Source: Theodoxus fluviatilis
Taxonomy: Eukaryota; Mollusca; Gastropoda; Cycloneritida; Neritidae
Length of the DNA: 64,000 nucleotides
Reading direction: 5' to 3'
NCBI GenBank assembly: GCA_034096865.1
Contig: JAWQFJ010017174.1
Coordinates: forward strand, 1-64,000
Both the position numbers and the translations under genes were made by a program. Position 1 is the first letter of the stretch, and each line of letters opens with the position of its first letter. The notes under the pieces were generated by a model. It did not search any database. It saw nothing but the letters and a program-made list of their open reading frames with translations, and had not been told where the DNA came from. Below are positions 1 to 12,400 of this stretch, piece after piece.

Positions 1-267
1 TATGTAAACATGCTATAAAATCTGTTTAATGGTCTCATACAGTAATATTCACACACCAGCAGTGATTTACTAGAACTCTTTAATAAGTTTAGTATCCCGT
101 GCGTAGCATGGGTACCCGCTAGTTTCTCTTATTTCACAAATAACTCTATTTGGACTTAACTTCATTTGTGATATGCACTGCCAGAAAATGCATCCATACA
201 CTTCCAAATGCATACACAAGAATGGATCAGACATGTCATGGGTACCACACCAAGCTGCCCTACCCAC

Positions 268-402
268 CTTGTCCAGGGTCTGAGTCCACTCAAAGAAGGT
301 CTTGCGGATGTACTCTTCCAGGGCCACACACAGCTGCTGATACTGGGTCCGCACCTCCTCACCCGATCCAATGGAGGGCAGGAAGAAGGCCCTGTCCAGC
401 AC
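268..402 (-). CDS. DNAH2: DNAH2 coding exon 12 (last in the window)
   Basis: 135 nt (45 codons), acceptor gcccctgcag and donor gtgggt. It encodes VLDRAFFLPSIGSGEEVRTQ through FFEWTQTLDK. The gene continues left of position 1; positions 1-267 are intron. Confidence 0.95.
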
Positions 403-3400
403 CTGCAGGGGCAGACAACCCATGGCCATGCTAGCACTACTGGATGCAGACAGGCAGCCCTACTCCAGCCTCCACCACTAACTCACTGACGCTGCTTTGC
501 CAAACAAATTTGGATGGGTATGGTCCACTGCCATGATGTCACCTTGCTAGCGACATTGAAATGTCATGTCACATTTTTCATTCGGCCACTGAATAGAAAA
601 TGTGTATGGCATAATGAGACTTGTAAGAATGCGATGCCTACTGCTGAGCTTGCCCATTTGGAAGTATCGATTGATGCCACTTCAGTGAGTTAAACTTTGC
701 AAGTGCTGTCCAACAACGCATATCTCCACCATCAAGCTCACAGCTACTGAATGGCAACATGTATCATGTTACTCACAGCTACTGAATGGTGACATGTATC
801 CATCAGATTACTCACAGCTACTGTATGGTAACATGTCTCCATCTGATTACTCACAGCTACTGAATGGCAACACATGTCTCCATCATGTAACTAAAAGCTA
901 CTATGTAGCAACACGTCCCTATCATATCTCATTGCTACATAAAGCAGCTTGCAGTTACTGCCAAGCAACACAGACAAAGACCCAGCAAAGACAGATGTGA
1001 TTTCCACTGGTTGTCACACACCTGTCAAAGCTTTGGCCCTAGCACTATGCAATGCTCAGTGTGCCTTCATTGCAAAAAACTCTGGTGTCTGCCTGAGCTA
1101 GTCATGGTATACAACTACCATTGCAGTTTCAGACTCCTGGCAGCTAAATGTCCAGTTACTTTTTACACTATCCATGAACATCCAGATACTCATTGTGGGA
1201 AATATCCCCACATATACTTTGTGTGTACCCTTGACAAACTGCTTACTACAAAAAGGATTTCTTGCATCAAACTACTGGAATATTTTGCCGTTCAACAGAG
1301 CTAGAGTATTTAAAATAGACTGCTGCAAGAGGCTGTTCACATTTCTTCTGCTTTCATCCTCTTCACTAATGGGCATTTGTGCATTTAAAGATGATGACAA
1401 TAAACAACATTCTAGCAGCATTACATCACACTAGGACACTACATCAGATATATACATGCAAAACTTTCCATTGTATTCATGATCCGTAATTTTGTATGCT
1501 TCAGTAATTTGCCTTGTTTGATAACGAATTTACCAAACAAACATCCTGCACTTAATCATATTACTTTTCCCAGTTTTATGATTGGAAGATCATCAATCCC
1601 ATTTGTGCATGAACACATCATTGTCAACCTTGAAATAAAATCCCTCTGTGCAAACTTTGGTGAAACACTCTATTGCACTGTCAAGTAGGTTAACTCCAGT
1701 CTACAAAATCTCAGTTACAAATGAATTCATGCTTCTTAATTATCTTCATAATTTTACTTTAACATACATCTTCATCACACATTAGCATGCTGCAGCTATC
1801 ACACCCTAGTAAGTATCATTTAGCCCACTACTCACTCCAGGCAGCTATCTACTTAGTCCATCGGGCAGGAAGGGAGTTACCCAAGTAGCATCAAAGATGG
1901 CTGCTGGGGCAAGTCCGTTCACTGCCAGATGACTGGATTTTGTCTCCCTTTGCCCCACCCTTTTACATTCTGTCATTGTCAAACAAAAGACAAGGCAATG
2001 ACAGTGCAGTACCGACCATCATACTCCGCTCAATCCTCTTCTTGAGCATGCGGGCCCAGTGGCCAGCACCAGAGAATTTGGGGTGTGCTGGACTCAGTGG
2101 TACTGCCTTTTGGGTCAGTTCCTTCTTTACGGCATTCAGTTCATCATTGAACATGGTGTAGATCTCCACAGTCTTCTTGTCGATGGTGCGACGGATGGCC
2201 TGCATGGAGAGAAAAATGGCATGACTAGAGGACTTGTTTCTGATAGTGATAGGCTACCTTTTTTTCTTTCTTTCATGTGTCTTTTTTCTCGATGAAACAT
2301 TTTTCATAATGTTAAATCTTCACAGAGACTGAATTACCAAGCAAAGTGGTTCCTTGAGTAGTGTTCTTCTTGTGAAGTAATCTGTCCTTACTGATATTCA
2401 TTACTCCAATGCATAATACATACACATATAACTTTCTTCTGCTTTTGCCCTTAAACAAAAGAGCATGCCACTATAAATTGTCTGTATGGGCTATAAAACA
2501 ATCAAATCGCTGCTCGTGCATCTATGAAATGTGTTGTTCTGCTATTTTAACAATCTCATCAAACATAACAATGTAACTTAAAAACAAGAAGGGCAAAGCC
2601 CATACGACTCACATGCTTGACCTTGACCTTTACATGACCTTGACCTTCAGGTGACCTTCAAGGTCAAACAACTAAACCTAGCAATGACATCATACACTAA
2701 GACATGCTTTACACATTTTCCCTACAAAAATACATGTGACCTTGACCCAAGGTCAAGGTCATCCAAGGTCATGCAACACAAAGCTGTTAATTCAAGACAT
2801 AGGAAGCACAATGGTGCTTATTGGCACTTTCTACCATGAGATATGGTCACTTTTAGTGGTTCACTACCCCATGTTGGTCACATTTCATAAGGGTCAAAGT
2901 GACCTTGACCTTGATGATATGTGACCAAATGTGTCTCATGATGAAAGTAAAACTTGTTCCCCACATAATTATTAAGTTTGAAACAGTTATCTTCCATAGT
3001 TCGGGTGAAAGGTCACTTCAAAATATGTATACAATCCAACTTTGAAGAGCTCCTGTGACCTTGACCTTGAAGCAAGGTCAAGTCACTATGTATGTTTTTT
3101 GACGCCTTGTCATCCTACACCATCATGCCAAATTGGGTGTTGATAGACTTAATAGCTAGTCTCCGAGAAAATCCAACGTTAAAGTTTTTAACGGATGACA
3201 GGACGCCAGGACGCCCGGACGGACGCCCTGACGGAAGCCCGGACGCCTGGACGGAAGACACGAGAGACCTAATATGAAAGTATAACATGTGTACTACAAT
3301 GTTATGAAGTTTGGAAGAGTTATCTTCCATAGTTCAGGGTCAAGGTCACTTCGAAATATGTTAAAGAGCTCCTGTGACGTTGACCTTGAAGCAAGGTCAA

Positions 3401-6400
3401 TCAAACTGGTATGAAAAGATAGGGATTACTTTTCCCTATACACCATATATAGGTCAGGTATCCAATCTCAAAAACTTCAGAGACAAAGCCCATACGACTC
3501 ACATGCTTGACCTTGACCTTTACATGACCTTGACCTTCAGGTGACCCTCAAGGTCAAGGTCAAACAACTAAACCTACCAATGACATCATACACTAAGAAA
3601 TGCTTTACACATTTTCCTACCAAAAAACATGTGGCCTTGACTCAAGGTCAAGGTCATCCAAGGTCATGCAACACAAAGCTGTTAATTCAAGACATAGGAA
3701 GCACAATGGTGCTTATTGGCACTTTCTACCATGAGATATGGTCACTTTTAGTGGTTCACTACCCCATTTTGGTCACATTTCATAAGGGTCAAAGTGACCT
3801 TGACCTTGATGATATGTGACCAAATGTGTCTCATGATAAAAGTATAATATGTGCCCCACATAATTATTAAGTTTGAAACAGTTATCTTCCACAGTTCAGG
3901 GTCAAGGTCACTTCAAAATATGTATACAATCCAACTTTGAAGAGCTCCTGTGACCTTGACCTTGAAGCAAGGTCACTCAAACTGGTATCAAAAGATAGGG
4001 CTTACTTTGCCCTATATACCATATATAGGTCAGGTATCCAATCTCAAAAACTTCAGAGAAAATTGAGAAAATGTGAAAAATGACTGTTTTTAGACGACAT
4101 TTATGGCCCCTGCGACCTTGACCTTGAAGCAAGGTTAAGTCACTATGTGTGTTTTTTTAGGTCTTATACACCATCATGCCACATTTGGTATTGATAGACT
4201 TAATAGTCTCTGAGAAAATTCCAACGTTAAAGTTTTCGGACACCCGGACACCATGACGGATGAAACGGGTGAGTACATAGACTCACTTTTGCTTCGCATG
4301 TGAGTCAAAAATTGGGAAAATGTGAAAAATGGCTGTTTTTTAGACAACATTTATGGCCCCTGCGACCTTGACCTTGAAGCAAGGTCAAGTCACTTATGTA
4401 TGTTTTTTGACGCCTTGTCATCATACAACATCGTGCCAAATTGGGTGTTGATAGACTTAATAGTCTCTGAGAAAAATTCAATGTTAAAGTTTTTTTACGG
4501 ACGACACCACTCCCGGACGGACGACACAGGTGAGTACATAGACTCACTTTTGCTTCGCATGCGAGTCAAAAAAGGGTTTTCTCTTTGTGTGCAAGGTACA
4601 TAACTCTCATCTTAGGAGAGAGTACATTCCAAACCAGAAACAAGAAGGGCAAAGCCCATACGACTCACATGCTTGACCTTGACCTTTACATGACATTGAC
4701 CTTCAGGTGACCTTCAAGGTCAAGGTCAAACAACTAAACCTACCAATGACATCATACACTAAGAAATGCTTTACACTTTTTTCCTACAAAAATACATGTG
4801 ACCTTGACCCAAGGTCAAGGTCATCCAAGGTCATGCAACACAAAGCTGTTAAAGTTATTTTAAAAAAAAGTAAAGGTGTGATTTTACATAGCGACTTTCC
4901 ACCATTGATCGGTGCTCAAACCACTTTACACTTTAATTCAAGACATAGGAAGCACAATGGTGCTTATTGGCACTTTCTACCATGAGATATGGTCACTTTT
5001 AGTGGTTCACTACCCCATGTTGGTCACATTTCATTAGGGTCAAAGTGACCTTAACCTTGATGATATGTGACCAAATGTGTCTCATGATGAAAGTATAACA
5101 TGTGCCCCACATAATTATTAAGTTTGAAACAGTTATCTTCCATAGTTCAGGGTCAAGGTCACTTCAAAATATGTATACAATCCAACTTTGAAGAGCTCCT
5201 GTGACCTTGACCTTGAAGCAAGGTCAACCAAACTGGTATCAAAAGATAGGGCTTGATTTGACCTATATACCACTTGTAGCTAAGGTTGCCATTCTCAATA
5301 ACGTGGGAGAAAATTGGGAAAATGTGAAAAATGACTGTTTTTGAGACAACATTTATGGCCCCTGCGACCTTGACCTTGAAGCAAGGACAAGTCACTATGT
5401 CTGTGTTTTGAGGCCTTGTCATTATACACCATCATGCCACATTTGGTATTGATAGACTTAATAGTCTCAGAGAAAAATCCAATGTTAAAGTTTTCAGACG
5501 CCCGGACGCCCGGAAGCCCGGACGGACGAAACGGGTGATTACATAGACTCACTTTTGCTTCGCATGTGAGTCAAAAAGGCCGTTTCAGGTGTACTCTCTC
5601 CTCAAGCATGGAAGACCGAGCTCAGTCACCCTCCAAACTGAGAAAGTCGCACAAGAAAGAAAACTGACTGCTCACCTCCCTAGAGGAGAGGTGCATGAAC
5701 ACGTCCAACAGCTCCACTCCTTGCTCCACCGTCACCATGGTTTCAAATGATGAAGAAATCACATTCTGCATCATGATCTCTAGATCCTTCACTCCTGCAC
5801 GGAATCTGCAAACATTTCAGGGAAATCATAAACTGTTATTATGAATATTTCCCGCCATGTCAAGATGCAATACCATCTGCATTAAATCAATTTACTACAT
5901 GTCATAAAATAAAATGTTCTCCCTATTTCTGCACCCACTCATCCTTCATATCCCAAACTGCCATTCTTTACCTGCTAGTTCTACTGCCATTCCCATACTG
6001 CCCCAAGCTGCCAGTTAAAAAGAGCTGCACTCCCTCCAGCACGTTCTTCTCCTGTTTTTTGAGAGATGAAAGGTAAAGGTGTGGTTTCATGTCGCAACTT
6101 ATCACCCATGTCTGGGTGTAAAACTGCTTTACTCCCTGATCAATGAGCCACTTGATTATTCCTTCACTTAATATTCATATGGTAATCTCATGGTAGAACT
6201 GCCACTCACAGATGACATGGTGGCTAAATTCAGAACAAGGAGTTATAAGTAGGAAAAGGCTAAAGTAGGGAAAAAGCAAGAGGATACACAGTCCTTAGCT
6301 GGCAGCTGCATGTAGCAGTAGCATGGGAATGGCCGCAATTAATGGGTGGAATAAACAGTGTGGGGCACTGTGCACTATCCTGAGCTTGTCAAGCACCTGT

Positions 6401-9400
6401 TGTAGTCATCATGCCAGGATGTGGCCTTGACATCCAGGATGGTCTTCTTCACAGCACGCAGGATGTTGAGGTTTTTCTCAAACTGGCTTTCAATCTCCAG
6501 CAGGCCTCTGGTGATCTCAGGCCCCTTCTGGCCTGGGAAGTGAGGCATCTCGGACTTCTCCCCATCCTGCCGCCTTGCAAAATGGATTTGGGCATCACAC
6601 ACCTGCAATGAGGATCAGGAGTGAGTCCCTGTCAATGTGTCACATACCTTCCTGCAAAGGCCATCAGAAGTAAGTCATTTTATAGACCTCTCTGTAAAAC
6701 TATCAGGAAAAAACAATTTCATAGGACTCTCTATAAAGACTCAATCAGGAGCAAAAGGGTTAACAGACCTCTCTGTAAAGACTATTAGCAGTAAGCCATA
6801 AAGACTTCAGTGAAAAGACTATCAGGAGTGTGTCATTTTAAGGGCATTTCTGTCAATACTATCAGGAGTGAGTCATTCAATAGACCTCTCTGTAAAGACA
6901 ATCAGCAGTAAGCCGTTTCATAGAACTCTCTGTAAAGACTGTCAGAAGTAAGGTCTTTCATAGACTTCTCTGTAAAGATTATCAGGAGTAAACCGTTTCA
7001 CGGACCATTCTGCAAAGACTATCAGTACTAAGCAATTTCAAGGACCTCTCTGTAAAGACCATCAGTAGTAAGCCATTTCATGGACCTCTTTGTAAAGACT
7101 GTCAGTAGTAAGCCGTTTCACCCTTCTGCAAAGACTATCAGGAGTAAGCCATTTCATGAACCCCTCTGCAAAGACTATCAGGAGTAAGCTGTTTCATGGA
7201 CCTTTCTGCAAAGACTGTCAGTAGTAAGCCATTTCATGAACCCCTCTGCAAAGACTATCAGGAGTAAGCCGTTTCATGGACCTCTCTGTAAAGAATATCA
7301 GGAGTAAGCCGTTTCATGGACCTCTCTACAAAGACTAGCAGTAGTAAGCTGGTTTATGGACCTCTCTGCAAAGACTATCAGGAGTAAGCCGTTTCACAGA
7401 CCGTTCTGCAAAGACTATCAGTACTAAGCCATTTCATGGACCTCTCTGTAAGAACTATCAGTAGTAAGCCGTTTCAGTGACCTCTCTGAAAAGACTATCA
7501 GGAGTACCTCTCTGTAGAGACTGTCAGTAGTAAGCCATTTCATGAACCCCTCTGCAAAGACTATCAGGAGTAAGCCATTTCATGAACCCCTCTGCAAAGA
7601 CTGTCAGTAGTAAGCCATTTCATGAACCCCTCTGCAAAGACTGTCAGTAGTAAGCCATTTCATGAACCCCTCTGCAAAGACTATCAGGAGTAAGCCATTT
7701 CATGAACCCCTCTGCAAAGACTATCAGGAGTAAGCTGTTTAATGGACCCCTCTGTAGAGACTGTCAGTAGTAAGCCATTTCATGAACCCCTCTGCAAAGA
7801 CTGTCAGTAGTAAGCCATTTCATGAACCCCTCTGCAAAGACTATCAGGAGTAAGCCATTTCATGAACCCCTCTGCAAAGACTATCAGGAGTAAGCTGTTT
7901 AATGGACCTCTCTGTAGAGACTGTCAGTAGTAAGCCATTTCATGAACCCCTCTGCAAAGACTATCAGGAGTAAGCCGTTTCATGGACCTCTCTGTAAGGA
8001 CTATCAGTAGTAAGCCATTTCATGGACCTCTCTACAAAGACCATCAGGAGTAAGCTGTTTCATGGATTGTTCTGCAAAGACTATCAGTACTAAGCCATTT
8101 CATGGACCTCTCTGTAAGGACTATCAGGAGTAAGCCGTTTCATGGACCTCTCTGTAAGGACTATCAGTAGTAAGCCATTTCATGGACCCCTCTGCAAAGA
8201 CCATCAGGAGTAAGCTGTTTCATGGATTGTTCTGCAAAGACTATCAGTACTAAGCCATTTCATGGACCTCTCTGTAAGGACTATCAGGAGTAAGCCGTTT
8301 CATGGACCTCTCTGTAAGGACTATCAGTAGTAAGCCATTTCATGGACCCCTCTGCAAAGACCATCAGGAGTAAGCTGTTTCATGGATTGTTCTGCAAAGA
8401 CTATCAGTACTAAGCCATTTCATGGACCTCTCTGTAAGGACTATCAGGAGTAAGCCGTTTCATGGACCTCTCTGTAAAGACTATTAGGAGTAAGCCGTTT
8501 AATGGACCTCTCTGTAAAGACTGTCAGTAGTAAGCCATTTCATGAACCCCTCTGCAAAGACTATCAGGAGTAAGCCGTTTCATGAACCCCTCTGCAAAGA
8601 CTGTCAGTAGTAAGCCATTTTATGGACCTCTCTATAAAGACCATCAGGAGTAAGCTGTTTCATGGATTGTTCTGCAAAGACTATCAGTACTAAGCCATTT
8701 CATGGACCTCTCTGTAAGGACTATCAGGAGTAAGCCGTTTCATGGACCTCTCTGTAAAGACTATTAGGAGTAAGCCGTTTAATGGACCTCTCTGTAAAGA
8801 CTGTCAGTAGTAAGCCATTTCATGAACCCCTCTGCAAAGACTATCAGGAGTAAGCCGTTTCATGAACCCCTCTGCAAAGACTGTCAGTAGTAAGCCATTT
8901 TATGGACCTCTCTATAAAGACTATCAGGAGTAAGCCGTTTCATGGCCCCCTCTGCAAAGACTATCAAGAGTGGGTCATTTCATGGACCTCTGAAAACCAA
9001 GAGCACAGCATCTGGCACCTTTACTCTTACCAAACAAAGATCATCATGCTGCACAAAATTCACAGCACCAAAAACTTATTTTCCATGGAAGTAAATATCA
9101 TTAATTTTATAAATGATTGATGTCCAAAGAAATCACAGAAGACAGAATCTAATGGAGTGAAGCACCTTCACTGATACTAAATGCAAGCCAAACTGTGACA
9201 GACTAAGGGGACAGATCTGAATCAGGCAGACAACACCTACATACCTCCAGGAGGTCCTTGCAACGCTGTATGAAGGCATCAATCTGTGCAAAGATGCTGC
9301 TCTTGTCCAGCACCCAGCCAATAGGGGAGAAGCGGTGGTGAACTTTGGACATCTGTACACAAAAATCGATACAGCTTTGCATGCATTTCAGCTCTTGGTT

Positions 9401-12400
9401 ACTGACAGAAACAATCACTGACAGCAACAACCATTGACAGCAAAAATCACCGACAACAACAATCACTGCCTCTCTACTTCAATACAGGTAAGGCAGCATT
9501 TGTGTGATTTCTCATTCATGTCTCACATATGTCTTTTAGTTACCAGATTGCTCCTTGCATAATGCATGTCGTTTTAAAGATGGGGAGTTGGCGTAGTAGC
9601 TCAGCCTGTTGGCAATTGTGGGAGGCGATGAGGTGTCATGATTCAGTTCCTGCTTGGGATGACTTGTTAATCTCCATCATTACGATCTAAATACATCTGC
9701 ATCCCCTTGAAAGATGGATCATTAACATGGCCCTTTAATTAATGTGTTCTCTCATTAGAATTACTCCTCTGTGCTTGAATAATATAAGTTCTCAGAAACC
9801 CCACATGTTTTATGGCTCAAAAGCAAGGGAGTTCAGTGTATTGATGTACTCACCCTGTCGTAAGTCTCCTTCCACTGCTTACAGCAGGTGATGCACTCCT
9901 TCAAGCTGTTCATGCCCGTCAAGACATGGCCATCAAAGATCTTGTCCAGCTTGATGTCTGCACAGCACCGGTTGATGATTTCATTGCTCATCTGGAAAAG
10001 GAAAGAGGATGGGTCAGTGCACAGTGCTTCTTCATAAACTGGAACCCCTGGCTACCAGACTTTGGAACCTCCTGCAGCAGCTCAGCCAGGGAAAGCTTCA
10101 ACAGCCACAGAGGCAATCAGAGATTCAGGTGAGTGGAAGATCATTGAAGCCAAGCTGTGCATTCAAGCCATCCAAACAGATCAGGAGCTTTACCCGTGCA
10201 CAATATTGCTTTTGTGCATGTTCATGTATAAGCAAAACTGTTGAGAAACATTGATCTGCAATTAAATTCCTCAACCTCCAAATGGCAACAAAGGCTATTA
10301 AAGGCTGTTCTGTCAATGCTATTTTCCTCTGCTGCAAAATGCTAAGACACACAAAGAAATGAACATTACTAAACACTCAATGCAGGTCAGAATTCTCTCT
10401 CCAGTGTTTACAGGTGGCAATACAAGCCAAGGGACTCCCCAAGATCTGTTAAAGTTCCAAGCCACACTCACCTTCTTCAGAATGCCTGTCAGTCTCTCCC
10501 TAGACTTGTAGAACTCAGAGTTGACCCAGATCATCCGGATGATGTTGAGGATCTTGGGCAGAATAGCAGAGATTTCTTTGGGCTTGGCGTCTGACAGCTC
10601 ATGGCACGGGTCTTTCAGCACTGTCAGGAACTTCAGGTTGCTCTCTGCCTGGCGAGATCCCTCCTGGAAAATGCACTTTAGGTGGTGAGAAGTTTTGAAG
10701 AAGGTAGGTCTGTCATAACATGGGTGGAGTTTTCTCCCTTAGAACAATTCTGTATCAGTTCCAATGTCAGTCCTTGTTATTTCAACAACAACAAAAATCA
10801 CGAAGCTCTCTGTATTTTTGACACCAACCCATTTCACGATATCCCCACAAACTGCATGAGACAGTGCACAACCCTTTGATTGTATTCTGTATGGTTTATT
10901 CAAAGTCATTCAAGCATTCAGTAATCACACATATTGGTAAGAACAGCCAAGTGAAATTGCCCAACTTGGACTCTAGCTCAGCAGCCCACCTGCTTGCTGG
11001 AGTGATGAAAGCATGATCATTTCCTCTAGTGGCCTTGTCACCTAGATGCCAAATGGATCAACGTTCTGAAGGTGGCTACTCTGCCACTTAGCCCCCAAAT
11101 GGTTCATCAGGCCAACCAAAGAGGCTGTACGTGTGTGTGATGCCACTTACCTTGATCTGGTGCGCCAGCTTGAGAAAGGGGGCAACATAGGAAGACTTGG
11201 CAAGCTGCAGCATGGCAGTGATCCGCTTCACTCCTGGCTTGTCCAGCTGGGTGCTGATCCCAGACAGGTCCTGGCAGCGATTCTTCCAGAACTCAATCTC
11301 ATCCAAGGGTCCTGAGTTCTCTGCCATCTCAAAAGCATCCTGGGAACTCAGCACATCTTTGATTTGTCTGGACCAGTGGATCATTGCAGCTGAAAGCATA
11401 CATGGGAACACAGCTTGTAAGTACACAGAGTGAAGTTAACACATTCTCTCCAACCATTATGCACTTTGTATAAACATTTCCTATGGTGCAATGCGACTGC
11501 CAACAGAAATCATCACAGCCAATAATCTAAACCTGAAAGGCAAACTATTTCCAGTGCAAAAAGCATTTAAGCATGTGGAAATGTAGAGAAATCATTCCAC
11601 TGATGGCATGGAAGACACCTTGAAGACATGTATCCAGACAAGGAGTTTGGAGGATGCTGAGAGAATGAGCTCATCATGGCTAAAAACAAAATGTTAACAT
11701 GCACATACAACACAAGCACAGCAGGCCCCATTCTGTGAACCCGAGTCAGTAGTGACTCTGGCACAGTTCACAATGAATGCGTAATAGACTCGACCCTTCT
11801 CGTTACAGCATTGCGCCAAAAATAGTTCGTTCTGATACTATTTTTCACTCCACTTTTTACAGAAATCACCCAGATGTCAAAACTTGTTTCCATTTCAATG
11901 CAAACATTTTATTTTTTTGAATAAACGTTTGTTTATTGCCTCAACAAGAGTAAGTTATGAGTTTTGTGCGAAATAGTCTTAGAACTACTTTAACGGCGTA
12001 TGTCGAGGAACAGATCGGCTATCACACAAGCCTTGCGTGTGATCTCCATTTGCATAAATTGAACGAAAACCTTCCATCACCGTGATGTCAACTGGGCTAG
12101 AGATCCTTTCGCCGGTAGGCAAAGTCTCTATTGAACTAGAATGAGCAGGCCCATGACCTGGTGCTATATTCTGTCCACTAACAGTGATTAACATTGATAG
12201 CAAGGTTTCAATGAACCATGACAGCTCAGTTCACTAGAAATCACATCAGATACAGTAACAATTTCTCTTTTTCTCAAAACAAACAATTGTCAAAAAACTT
12301 TAAATGGATTAAGATAACCTACTGCTCTCTGTAACATTTGGTAAAAGATTAACTACAGAACTAAGGGAAGCAACCCTTCCATAACTGTCCTTTGAATAAG

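Noticed and set aside
6640..8985. Possible CRISPR array (regular 40-bp repeats)
   Set aside because: Repeats are head to tail with no unique spacers, no cas genes are present, and the locus is inside an intron of a eukaryotic gene.
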